From an uncultured Clostridia bacterium (GTDB lineage: Bacteria; Bacillota; Clostridia; Oscillospirales; Acutalibacteraceae): a DNA stretch of 37,821 nt. Numbering within the stretch: the first letter of the stretch is position 1; each line of letters starts with the position of its first letter. A program made the position numbers and the translations under genes. A model generated the notes under the pieces. The model was not told the DNA's origin. It searched no databases and was given only the letters and a program-made list of their open reading frames with translations. Shown here piece by piece: positions 1 to 7,502 of this stretch. Location of the stretch: the NCBI GenBank assembly GCA_944380675.1, contig CALWIH010000010.1, positions 1-37,821 of the forward strand. The letters run 5' to 3'.

Positions 1-118
1 GGAGGAAAAATGCTTCAAAAAACCCGATTTTGCAACGATTGCGCCACAGAGATAGCAATGCCCTTTTGTCATCTGACTTTCCATACCACACCTGCACTTT
101 CTTCACTGAGGTGACAGC
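1..118. other. Left-edge stretch without a recognisable gene
   Basis: This stretch is less GC-rich than the genes to its right. On the minus strand a reading frame that enters from the tRNA-Leu fragment stays open to the window edge, but I recognise no domain in it. It replaces the expected 3' half of the neighbouring tRNA gene. It could be part of an inserted element, a rearrangement junction or an assembly junction; the window does not extend far enough to tell. Confidence 0.4.
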
Positions 119-157
<39 letters not shown>

Positions 158-163
158 GCAGAT

Positions 164-183
164 GGGACGCGGCGGGGCGTCCC
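164..183. other. Hairpin between tRNA promoter and tRNA fragment
   Basis: Inverted repeat GGGACGC / GCGTCCC with a six-base loop, directly before the tRNA-like start on the minus strand. There is no T-run, so a terminator is unlikely. It lies in what would be the 5' leader of the tRNA transcript. Confidence 0.4.
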
Positions 184-200
184 GGGGAGAGGTTGATTTC

Positions 201-229
201 ATTATAGGAAAGCGCGCGGAAAAAAGCAA
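201..229 (-). promoter_or_regulatory. Promoter for the tRNA-Leu fragment
   Basis: On the minus strand TTGCTT (229-224) and TATAAT (206-201) are separated by 17 bases. A start site would fall about 40 bases before the tRNA 5' end. It lies just after the stop codon of the PLP-enzyme gene, in the same direction. Confidence 0.6.
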
Positions 230-232
230 CGC

Positions 233-1507
233 TTATTTTCCGAGGAGGCCCTCGTCGAGCATGGACTGAGCGGCGAGCATCGCGCCGAGACGGCCGCTGT
301 GGAAGTTGAGGCCGCCCTGCATCCACGCGGCGTAGGGCTCGCGGAGCGGGGCGTCGGCGGAGAGCTCAATCGACGCGCCGAGCGTAAACGCGCCCGCGGC
401 CATGATGACCTTCGAGTCGTAACCGGGCATATCCCACGGCTCCGGCGTGACGAAGGCGTCGACCGGCGCGCCCTTCTGCACGCCGCGGCAGAACGCGACG
501 AGCGCCTCCTCGCGGCGGAGCATGACCGTCTGGATGATGTCGGCGCGCGGCTCGTCCGGGCGGGGGGTGACGTCGTAGCCGAACTCGCTGAACAGCGCGG
601 CGGTGAAGGCCGCCGTCTTAAGCGCCTCCCCCGTAACGTGCGGGGCGTGGAACGCGCCCATAAACAGCTCGCGGTTCGTACCGAGCGTCGCGCCGACCTC
701 GCGGCCCGTGCCGGGCGTCGTGAGGCGGTAGGCGCAGCTCTCGACGAGATCCTTTCGTCCCGCGATGTAGCCGCCCGTCGGGGCGACGCCGCCGCCGGGA
801 TTCTTGATGAGCGAACCGGCCATCAGATCGGCGCCATAGGCCAGCGGTTCCTCCCGCTGGACGAACTCGCCGTAGCAGTTGTCCACCATGACAATGCAGT
901 CCGGCGCTTTCTCCTTGACCACAGCGGCGATCCTTCCGATCTCCTCGACAAACAGCGACGGACGCAGACTGTAGCCGCGCGAACGCTGGATATATGCCAT
1001 CTTCAGACCGGGCCGCACGCGGCGGGCGATCTCCTCGTAGTCGGGCTTGCCGTCCGGCGTGAGGTCAACCTGCTCGTAACGGATGCCAAACTCGCGCAGA
1101 GAGCCGTTGCCGTCGCCCGTCAGGCCGATGACGCCCTGCAGCGTATCGTACGGAACGCCCGTCACGCTCAGCATGGTGTCGCCGGGGCGCAGGACGCCGA
1201 ACAGCGCGACCGTCAGCGCGTGCGTGCCGCAGACGAAATTGTGGCGCACGAGGGCGTCCTCCGCGCCGAGGGCGAAGGCGTACACGTGATCGAGCGCCTC
1301 GCGGCCGCGGTCGCCGTAGCCGTAGCCCGTGGACGCGGCGAAATGGCTCTCGCTCACGCGCGCGGCGGCAAAGGCGGCCATCATCTTCTGCTGGTTGTAG
1401 TCCGTCGTCCCGTCGATGCCGGCGAGCACCGGGGCTATGCGCTCCATCGCGCGATCCCCGGCCTCGAGGATGCGCTTGTCAATCTGGAAGGAAGGATATG
1501 TTGTCAT
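233..1507 (-). CDS. PLP-dependent methionine gamma-lyase family protein (aluminium-resistance family)
   Basis: A 424-residue fold-type I PLP enzyme. The sequence matches the family labelled 'methionine gamma-lyase family / aluminium resistance protein' (Alum_res), common in Firmicutes. Visible landmarks are VDNCYGEF near residue 208 and SLIKNPGGG with the probable PLP lysine K235. The nearby PTGGYIAG and the GTNRELFMGAFHAPH stretch are also typical of the family. By family it would act on sulfur amino acids in the cytoplasm, but the true substrate is not established by sequence. I chose the ATG at 1507, which has AGGAG about 11 bases upstream. A GTG at 1564 is in frame but would overlap the upstream gene's stop. 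It is the last gene of the murD-led minus-strand cluster. Confidence 0.85.
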   Translation of the reverse strand: MTTYPSFQIDKRILEAGDRAMERIAPVLAGIDGTTDYNQQKMMAAFAAARVSESHFAASTGYGYGDRGREALDHVYAFALGAEDALVRHNFVCGTHALTVALFGVLRPGDTMLSVTGVPYDTLQGVIGLTGDGNGSLREFGIRYEQVDLTPDGKPDYEEIARRVRPGLKMAYIQRSRGYSLRPSLFVEEIGRIAAVVKEKAPDCIVMVDNCYGEFVQREEPLAYGADLMAGSLIKNPGGGVAPTGGYIAGRKDLVESCAYRLTTPGTGREVGATLGTNRELFMGAFHAPHVTGEALKTAAFTAALFSEFGYDVTPRPDEPRADIIQTVMLRREEALVAFCRGVQKGAPVDAFVTPEPWDMPGYDSKVIMAAGAFTLGASIELSADAPLREPYAAWMQGGLNFHSGRLGAMLAAQSMLDEGLLGK

Positions 1508-1560
1508 GTGTTTTGTTTCTCCTGTTTCTCTCTTCTCTATGTATTCCGGGTGAAAAAGGC

Positions 1561-2301
1561 TCACGGCACGATAAGCTCCGCGAACGGGAAGGCGTCATGA
1601 AAGCCGAGCCTCTCGTAGAACGACTGATGCTCGTCCATCGCGCGGTAGACGCAGCAGCGCGGCTGGTGCAGGCGATGCTGCAGTTCCCGAACCACGGACG
1701 CCCCGAGCCTCTGCCCGCGCAGCTGCGGCAGGACGGCGACGCCAGAGAGGATCGCCAGCGCGCCCGTCTTTGCCGTGCAGAACGCGGCGGCGGCGAGCTT
1801 TCCCCCGCGCCGCAGGCCGACGCTCAGCGCCTCCCCGTGCCGCGTGCGGTGCGACATATCGAGGTAAAACGCCTCGAACTCCGGCGCGTGGAAGGATTCC
1901 GTCTCGCACTGCGTCAGGAGCGCGTAAAGCTCCCGCAGGCTCGGGTTCTCCTCCACCTCGCAGAACGGCGCGCCGTCGTCCTTTCCGGCTTCGCCGAGCA
2001 TCACCCAGCCGGACGTCCGGACGGGGAAGCCGAGGCGTTCCGCCTCCTCCCGGCGGCAGAGCACGACGCGCGCGCCCGAGAGGGGAAGAAAGCCCGCAAG
2101 CTCGTCCCAGTCGGCGCGCGCGCCGGAGCAGAGCACCATCGAATCGTCGATCCGGCACAGAAGGGTGTCCTCATTCTGCAGCCAGAACTGGCAGACGTGG
2201 CCGTCGATTCCGTACGATGCTGCCGCCGCGCAGGCGCGCACGCCGAGCGGGTCGCCCTCCCAGGGCAAAAGCTGTTTCTCATCCTGAATTCTTCTAATCA
2301 T
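1561..2301 (-). CDS. GNAT family N-acetyltransferase
   Basis: 246 residues. The C-terminal half carries the GNAT acetyl-CoA-binding signature: a hydrophobic strand followed by VLPQLRGQRLGASVV (about residues 190-204), matching the Q/R-x-x-G-x-G/A loop. The typical SFYERLGF ending strand is near the C-terminus. The N-terminal half (about 1-115) is divergent, as in two-part GNAT proteins where only the second half binds acetyl-CoA. The substrate cannot be told. It starts at ATG 2301 with GAGG nine bases upstream, and lies 66 bases after the degenerate M42 gene. It is probably co-transcribed with the neighbouring murD-M42 genes. Confidence 0.85.
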   Translation of the reverse strand: MIRRIQDEKQLLPWEGDPLGVRACAAAASYGIDGHVCQFWLQNEDTLLCRIDDSMVLCSGARADWDELAGFLPLSGARVVLCRREEAERLGFPVRTSGWVMLGEAGKDDGAPFCEVEENPSLRELYALLTQCETESFHAPEFEAFYLDMSHRTRHGEALSVGLRRGGKLAAAAFCTAKTGALAILSGVAVLPQLRGQRLGASVVRELQHRLHQPRCCVYRAMDEHQSFYERLGFHDAFPFAELIVP

Positions 2302-2367
2302 TGTTCCAACCTCTACTCCATCCCTGATCCTACTTTTCCGCCGTTTCCGGCGAACCCTCTGCCGGGT

Positions 2368-3384
2368 TCAGTACGCGCCTGCCGCACAGGCGCGCGCCGC
2401 CTCCCGCAGAAGCCGGGCCGCGTCCTCGACGTCCGCCTTTCGCATGAGGGAGACGGGCCCGTTCGGGCAGCGGCACGGAATGCCGAGCGCGAGCGTCCGC
2501 GCGCCCTGGCCGACGGCGGCGCGTCCCGCCCGTCCTCCGCCCTCGGAGACACAGCGCTCCTGGCAGGCGATGCCCGCGCGGCGCGCCGTCTCGAGGACGC
2601 CGCGGTAAAGCTCCCGGTCGTACGGCAGTCCGCCCTCCATGAAGCGCAGGGCGGGGCCTTTTCCGAGCGTGCACGCGTCTCCTTCGGCGGGGCAGTCCTC
2701 CGCGCCGAGAAGGAGCACCGTCCGCGGCTGCTCTGAGAAAACGGCGGTCTGCAGGCCGCCCGCCCCTGTTTCCCCAAGCGTCGGGAAGGCGAAAATCAGA
2801 TCCGTCTCCGGCTCCTCCCCAAGGAGGGAGACGAGCACGGCGCAGGCGGCGCGGACGGCCAGCGCGCGCCCGGAGACGAACGCGTCCGTCTCGTTCCACG
2901 GCGCGGTGAAGACGACGCGGTCGCCGGGAGCCGCGGCTCTGCGCGCCTCTGCGGCGTCGAGCGCCCCGATATCGAGCAGCAGATCCTTCGCCTCGACAGG
3001 CTTTTTGCGCTCCTCCGCAGTGAGCAGGTGCACCGGCTTCGCGCCGAGGACGCCGGGGATCTCCCCCTTCGCGGTGCAGACTGTCACGGGGCGGCCGCAC
3101 AGCGTCCCCGGCGGGACGGCTCCGACCGGCGCCAGGCGAAGCAGGCCGTCTTCGCCGATCCGGGTGACGAGAAAGCCGGGCTCGTCCATGTGGGCGCAGA
3201 GCATCACGGGGACGGCGGCGCGGCGCTTCCCGCGCTTTTTCGCGATAACGCAGCCGAGCGGCGTAACGGCGACCTCGTCCGCGAGCGGGCGGACGGCGGA
3301 GAGCAGCAGCTCGCGCACCCTGTCCTCGTCGCCGGAGACGCCGGGCGTCTCCGAGAGCTGCCGAAGCAGATTCCAGTCGATCAT
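2368..3384 (-). CDS. M42 aminopeptidase homologue lacking catalytic residues (probable pseudo-enzyme)
   Basis: 338 residues with the overall M42 (glutamyl aminopeptidase/cellulase M) layout, starting MIDWNLL and overlapping the upstream M42 gene by four bases (ATGA). The first metal-site histidine is kept (AHMDEPG, H65). The bridging aspartate of ALDDR is replaced (RALAVR, A176). The general-base glutamate of EEIG is replaced (LGETG, G204, with only E205 kept). The last histidine ligand (MHTAAE in the partner) is replaced by PNGPVS (N308). The frame is intact and the protein full length, so this is not a decayed gene. M42 enzymes form dodecamers; a role as a structural or regulatory partner of the adjacent active copy is my inference. 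Confidence 0.75.
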   Translation of the reverse strand: MIDWNLLRQLSETPGVSGDEDRVRELLLSAVRPLADEVAVTPLGCVIAKKRGKRRAAVPVMLCAHMDEPGFLVTRIGEDGLLRLAPVGAVPPGTLCGRPVTVCTAKGEIPGVLGAKPVHLLTAEERKKPVEAKDLLLDIGALDAAEARRAAAPGDRVVFTAPWNETDAFVSGRALAVRAACAVLVSLLGEEPETDLIFAFPTLGETGAGGLQTAVFSEQPRTVLLLGAEDCPAEGDACTLGKGPALRFMEGGLPYDRELYRGVLETARRAGIACQERCVSEGGGRAGRAAVGQGARTLALGIPCRCPNGPVSLMRKADVEDAARLLREAARACAAGAY

Positions 3385-4370
3385 GCGCGCACCTCCCTGA
3401 GATATTCTGCGAGAAGCTGCGCCGTGCGCTCGACGTCCCGCACGTCGATGACCTCCGCCGCGGTGTGCATATAGCGCAGCGGCACCGAGAGCAGAGCCGT
3501 GCGCACGCCGGCGCGCGAGACGGCGATCGGGTCGCCGTCGGTGGAGGTCTCCCCGCCCATCACCTCGAAGGTGTGGGGAATCCCCTCGTGTCCGGCGAGG
3601 GACGCCAGGCGGCGCGTCATGGCGCTGTCGAGGACGGGCGACATCCCGATCATCGGCCCGCCGCCGAGCGTCCCGCATTTCTCCGGCGGAACGTCCGGCT
3701 GCGCCGCGAAGCTGACGTCGACGGCAATCGCCTGCGTCGGACAGGCGCGGTACGCGCCTGACGCCGCGCCCTGCCCGCCGATCTCCTCGAGGGAGCTGAA
3801 CTGCAGAATCACCTCGCAGGAGAGCTCCTCCCCGGCGAGCAGCTCCGCGCAGCGCAGCAGGACGGCGCAGCCGCAGCGATCGTCGAGAGCGGCGCAGGAG
3901 ATCCGGCTGCCGAGCAGCGCCGCCGGTCTCTGCCAGAGGGAAACGCGGTCGCCCGGGGCGACAAGGGCGGCGGCCTCCTCCCCGGTCAGCCCGCAGTCGA
4001 GGAGGAGCTTCTCCTCCCCCTCCTTCGCGGGCAGGACGAAGCCGGGGAGCTCCCGTCTGCCGTGCACCACGACGGGCGCGCCCGGCAGGACGCGGCGATC
4101 CGTCCCGCCGCAGCGGTCGGCGGCGAGAAGGCCGCTCTCCTCGGCGCGAACCACGAGGAGGCCGACCTGGTCGAGGTGAGCGTCGAGGAGCACGCGCTCG
4201 CGCGCGCCGGCTTCGCCGAAGCGGGCCGATACGCTGCCCGCCGCGTCAATCTCCGCCCGCAGCCCGAGCGAGGAAAGCTCCTCCGCGATCACGGCGGCGG
4301 CTCCCCGCTCATCCCCGGGAAGGCCGGGCGCGGCGCAGAGGCTGAAAATCAGATTCGTCAATTCTTCCAT
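3381..4370 (-). CDS. M42 family metallopeptidase (aminopeptidase)
   Basis: 329 residues with all expected M42 residues. Metal ligands are H65 (AHLDQVG), D163 (ALDDRCG), E196 next to the general base E195 (SLEEIGG), D218 (AVDVSF) and H302 (RYMHTAAEV). The family are cytoplasmic di-metal aminopeptidases (glutamyl aminopeptidase/TET type) that trim peptides. It starts at ATG 4370 with AAAGGAAA upstream, 28 bases after murD, and its stop overlaps the start of the degenerate paralogue by four bases. That coupling suggests the two proteins are made in similar amounts. Confidence 0.9.
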   Translation of the reverse strand: MEELTNLIFSLCAAPGLPGDERGAAAVIAEELSSLGLRAEIDAAGSVSARFGEAGARERVLLDAHLDQVGLLVVRAEESGLLAADRCGGTDRRVLPGAPVVVHGRRELPGFVLPAKEGEEKLLLDCGLTGEEAAALVAPGDRVSLWQRPAALLGSRISCAALDDRCGCAVLLRCAELLAGEELSCEVILQFSSLEEIGGQGAASGAYRACPTQAIAVDVSFAAQPDVPPEKCGTLGGGPMIGMSPVLDSAMTRRLASLAGHEGIPHTFEVMGGETSTDGDPIAVSRAGVRTALLSVPLRYMHTAAEVIDVRDVERTAQLLAEYLREVRA

Positions 4371-4398
4371 GCCAGTTTCCTTTCGTCCTGCGGGGGAA

Positions 4399-5805
4399 TT
4401 ATTCGGGGAGCTCCTGCACGAGGCGCTTGAAGTGGTCGCCGCGCTCCTCGAAGTTGCGGTAGAGATCGAAGCTCGCCGAGGCCGGGGAGAGCGTCACGAC
4501 GTCGCCGTCCCGCGCGAGCGAGTCGCACAGCGCGACGGCCTCCTCCATCGAGCCGACGCGGCGGATGTCGGGGCAGCCCTCGCGGTAGGAGGCGGCGGCG
4601 CGCGTCGCCGCCTCGATCTTGTCCGCCGTCGCGCCGAGCAGGACGAGGAGCTTCACCTTCTCCGGAATCATCGCGCCGAGCTCGTCGTAGGCGAGGTGCT
4701 TGTCATAGCCGCCCGCAATCAGGATGATCTTCTCGTCATAGAGGGAGAGCGTGCCGCGCATGGTGCGCGTCGGGCTGGTGCCGATGGAATCGTTGTACCA
4801 GCGCACGCCGCGGCGCTCGCGGACGAGCTCGTTGCGGTGCGCGACGCCGCCGAACGTCCGGGCGACGCCGCGGATCGCCTCCGCCGGAACCGAGCCCCAC
4901 ACCGCCGCGATTGCGGCGAGGTAGTTCTCGACGTTGTGCAGGCCGGGAATGCGGATCTCGGAGACGGGCAGCACGGGCGTGCTCTGTCCGTTGTCGGAGA
5001 CGGTGATCCAGCCGTCCGGAGAGACCCAGACGCCTCTCCCGCAGGGCTTTTTCCGGCTGAAGAGCAGCACGTCGCCGCGCGCCTCGGGCGCGAAGGAGGC
5101 GGTGATCTCGTTGTCCGCGTTGAAAACGGCGCGGCCGAAGGCGTTCTGGTGCAGGAAGATGTTCTTCTTCGCGTCGATGTACTCCTGCATATCCTTGTGA
5201 ATGTCGAGGTGGTTCGGCGAGAGGTTCGTCACCACCGCCGTCTCGGGGCTGTGCCGCATCGAGATGAGCTGGAAGCTCGACAGCTCGACGACGGCGGCGT
5301 CCTCCGGCGCAATCTCGTCGATCTCCGGCAGCAGGGGCCGGCCGATGTTGCCGCCGAGGTGGACGCGCTTTCCCGCCGCCTTCAAAAGCTCGGAGATGAT
5401 GGTCGTCGTGGTCGTCTTGCCGTCGCTGCCCGTGACGGCCCAGATCGGGCACGGGCACAGGTCGAAGAAGACCTCCATCTCGCTCGTCACGGCGGCGCCG
5501 CGCGCGCGGGCCGCCTCGAGCTCCGGCTGCGTGAAGCGCATTCCCGGCGTGCGGAAGACGATCTCCTCGGTGAGATCGCCGAGGTATCCTTCCCCGAGGA
5601 CGAGACTGACGCCGAGCGCCTCAAGCTCCGCGGCGAGCGCGCCGAGCTGCTCGCGGGAGCGCTTGTCGCGCGCCGTCACTTTGGCGCCCTTCTCCGCAAA
5701 GCTCCTGATGAGCGGGAGGTTGCTGCCGCCGATCCCGCAAAACGCCACGCGCCGTCCCTTCAGAGAGCGGTAAAACGACTCCGCTTTTTCGTTGTGATAT
5801 GCCAT
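4399..5805 (-). CDS. murD: UDP-N-acetylmuramoyl-L-alanine--D-glutamate ligase MurD
   Basis: 468 residues. MurD adds D-glutamate to UDP-MurNAc-L-alanine in the cytoplasmic part of peptidoglycan synthesis. The N-terminal nucleotide-sugar domain has the glycine-rich FCGIGGSN. The central ATPase domain has the P-loop TGSDGKTT (125-132) and NLSPNHLDIHKDMQEY. The latter leads to the lysine around 213 that is carbamylated in Mur ligases. The C-terminal domain has NDSIGTSPT. Length is normal. I chose ATG 5805 (MAYHNEK) over an in-frame ATG at 5901, which would add 32 unrelated residues and run through the leader hairpin. It is first in the minus-strand operon and has a near-consensus promoter. Confidence 0.95.
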   Translation of the reverse strand: MAYHNEKAESFYRSLKGRRVAFCGIGGSNLPLIRSFAEKGAKVTARDKRSREQLGALAAELEALGVSLVLGEGYLGDLTEEIVFRTPGMRFTQPELEAARARGAAVTSEMEVFFDLCPCPIWAVTGSDGKTTTTTIISELLKAAGKRVHLGGNIGRPLLPEIDEIAPEDAAVVELSSFQLISMRHSPETAVVTNLSPNHLDIHKDMQEYIDAKKNIFLHQNAFGRAVFNADNEITASFAPEARGDVLLFSRKKPCGRGVWVSPDGWITVSDNGQSTPVLPVSEIRIPGLHNVENYLAAIAAVWGSVPAEAIRGVARTFGGVAHRNELVRERRGVRWYNDSIGTSPTRTMRGTLSLYDEKIILIAGGYDKHLAYDELGAMIPEKVKLLVLLGATADKIEAATRAAASYREGCPDIRRVGSMEEAVALCDSLARDGDVVTLSPASASFDLYRNFEERGDHFKRLVQELPE

Positions 5806-5848
5806 CTTTTGACCCCGCCTTCCCCGGCGGAAGCGCTCCGCCGCGCAA

Positions 5849-5874
5849 GCAGGGCGGGCAAACGCCCGCCCTGC
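5849..5874. other. Perfect 11-bp GC hairpin in the murD leader
   Basis: Inverted repeat GCAGGGCGGGC / GCCCGCCCTGC around the loop AAAC. It lies about 45 bases downstream of the predicted murD start site and 44 bases before the murD ATG. No T-run follows on the minus strand, so a simple terminator is unlikely. It may stabilise the message or pause polymerase. Confidence 0.6.
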
Positions 5875-5924
5875 CCTTTCATTCGTTTCGCCGCCGCTCA
5901 TGAAAGCGCGGCATTAACTTTATT

Positions 5925-5953
5925 ATTATATGTGATATGCGGGAAAATATCAA
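5925..5953 (-). promoter_or_regulatory. murD operon promoter
   Basis: On the minus strand TTGATA (5953-5948) and a perfect TATAAT (5930-5925) are 17 bases apart. Transcription would start near 5918, giving a murD leader of about 110 bases. Confidence 0.75.
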
Positions 5954-6035
5954 GTCATTGTGCAGCCTCAGCGGGCAGGAATCTCTGTTTTCCTTCCTCT
6001 TCCCCCAAAAAACGAGCGGAAAGCGAAAAGCGGGA

Positions 6036-6064
6036 TTGCAATCCCTCCCGATTTGCTGTATGAT
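6036..6064 (+). promoter_or_regulatory. paaK-ior operon promoter
   Basis: TTGCAA (6036-6041), 17-base spacer, TATGAT (6059-6064). The start site would be near 6071, leaving a leader of about 90 bases before paaK. Confidence 0.7.
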
Positions 6065-6133
6065 ATAGAGGTACGTTTTTTCACTAAACCGTCAGCACTA
6101 CAGCACAGCAGCGTGTGAAAGCGAAACAATATT

Positions 6134-6149
6134 CGCGGCTCGGGCCGCG
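6134..6149 (+). other. Hairpin touching the paaK ribosome site
   Basis: CGCGGC-TCGG-GCCGCG, a six-pair stem with a UCGG tetraloop. It ends one base before the GGAGG Shine-Dalgarno sequence at 6151-6155. It could tune ribosome access; this is inference from position only. Confidence 0.4.
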
Positions 6150-6163
6150 CGGAGGTGCAGGAA

Positions 6164-7468
6164 TTGTTTTTTCAAAAGGATATTGAGACGATGAGCCGTC
6201 CCGAACTCGAGGCGCTCCAGCTCGAACGTCTCAAGCGCATGGTGAATTACTGCTATGAGAACGTCCCGTTCTATCACGAGCGGCTCGAGAAGGCCGGTGT
6301 GACGGGCGATAAAATCAAGACGCTCTCCGACATCCAGTACATCCCGTTCACGACAAAGGACGATATCCGCGACAACTATCCCTTCCATATGCTCGCGACG
6401 CCGATGAAGAAGATCGTGCGCATCCACGCGTCGTCCGGCACGACGGGCAAGCCGACCGTCGGCGCGTACACGAGAAGGGATCTCGACCTGTGGTCCGATC
6501 ATGTGGCGCGCGTCGCTGCGGCATCCGGCGCGTGCGAGGAGGACATTTTCCAGATCTCCTTCGGCTACGGCCTGTTCACCGGCGCGCTCGGCCTGCACTA
6601 TGGCCTTGAGAAGATCGGCGCGACGGTCATCCCGGCCTCGTCCGGCAACACGGCCAAGCAGCTGATGATGTTCCGCGACTTCGGCGTGACCGGCCTCGTG
6701 GCGACGCCGTCGTACGCGCTCTATCTCGGCGAGATGGTGAAGGAGTCCGGCTACCCGCGCGACGCCTACAAGCTGCGCCTCGGTCTGCTCGGCTCCGAGG
6801 GCTGCACGGAGGAGATGCGCGAGCAGATCGAAAAGAACCTCGGCATTTTCGTCACCGACAACTACGGCATGACGGAGCTCGGCGGCCCCGGCGTCTCGGG
6901 CGAGTGCGAGTACCGCTGCGGCCTGCACTTCGCGGAGGACGCGTTCCTCCCCGAGATCATCGACACCGAAACCGGGATGCAGAAGGCTCCCGGCGAGTCG
7001 GGCGAGCTCGTCGTCACGACGCTGCTGCGCGAGGGAATGCCCGTCCTGCGCTACCGCACGAAGGACATCACCCGCCTCAACTACGAGCCCTGCCGCTGCG
7101 GGCGCACCCATGTCCGGATGGACAAGGTCACGGGCCGTACCGACGACATGATGATCATCAAGGGCGTCAACGTGTTCCCGTCCCAGATCGAGAGCGTTCT
7201 CGTCGGCACGAAGGGTATCGGGCCGCACTACCAGCTCGTGGTGCGCCGCCGCAACTTCATGGACAACCTAGAGGTCAAGGTCGAGCTCGTCAGCGCCGAT
7301 CTGCTCGAGAGCTATGGCGAGCTCGAGGCGCTCCAGCGCGGCCTGCACGACCGCCTCAAGAGCGTGCTCGGCCTTGAGACGAAGGTCACGCTCGTCGAGC
7401 CGAAGTCGCTCGAGCGCTTCCAGGGCAAAGCGAAGCGCATCCTCGACCTGCGCAACGAGAAGGAGTAA
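6164..7468 (+). CDS. paaK: Phenylacetate--CoA ligase family (AMP-forming)
   Basis: 434 residues. PaaK-type enzymes use ATP and CoA to activate arylacetates to CoA thioesters through an adenylate. Visible: the adenylate-forming motif ASSGTTGKPT around residue 90, the DNYGMTELGGPG motif, the YRTKDI stretch, GRTDDMMIIKGVNVFPSQIE and the C-terminal lysine region GKAKRI. I chose TTG 6164 because GGAGG (6151-6155) sits eight bases upstream; the in-frame GTG at 6155 overlaps that site. It is 34 bases before iorA. In anaerobes this pairing fits fermentation of aromatic amino acids: indolepyruvate oxidoreductase makes aryl-acetyl-CoA, and the ligase can run in reverse to gain ATP. The direction is inference. 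Confidence 0.9.
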   Translation: MFFQKDIETMSRPELEALQLERLKRMVNYCYENVPFYHERLEKAGVTGDKIKTLSDIQYIPFTTKDDIRDNYPFHMLATPMKKIVRIHASSGTTGKPTVGAYTRRDLDLWSDHVARVAAASGACEEDIFQISFGYGLFTGALGLHYGLEKIGATVIPASSGNTAKQLMMFRDFGVTGLVATPSYALYLGEMVKESGYPRDAYKLRLGLLGSEGCTEEMREQIEKNLGIFVTDNYGMTELGGPGVSGECEYRCGLHFAEDAFLPEIIDTETGMQKAPGESGELVVTTLLREGMPVLRYRTKDITRLNYEPCRCGRTHVRMDKVTGRTDDMMIIKGVNVFPSQIESVLVGTKGIGPHYQLVVRRRNFMDNLEVKVELVSADLLESYGELEALQRGLHDRLKSVLGLETKVTLVEPKSLERFQGKAKRILDLRNEKE

Positions 7469-7502
7469 ATTATTTTTCACATTTAACATATTGGAGGCAG
7501 AA

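Larger units (their letters stand above)
5806..6163. promoter_or_regulatory. Divergent regulatory region between murD and paaK
   Basis: 358 bases with no gene. It holds a strong promoter in each direction (listed separately), a long perfect GC hairpin in the murD leader, and a small hairpin touching the paaK ribosome site. The middle, around 5910-6075, is AT-rich. I see no riboswitch I can name. Confidence 0.7.

Noticed and set aside
2368-3384. Decayed pseudogene
   Set aside because: The frame is full length, overlaps its neighbour cleanly and keeps overall M42 structure; loss of specific residues fits a pseudo-enzyme better than decay.
6155-6163. GTG at 6155 as the paaK start
   Set aside because: It overlaps the GGAGG site, which is properly spaced for the TTG at 6164.
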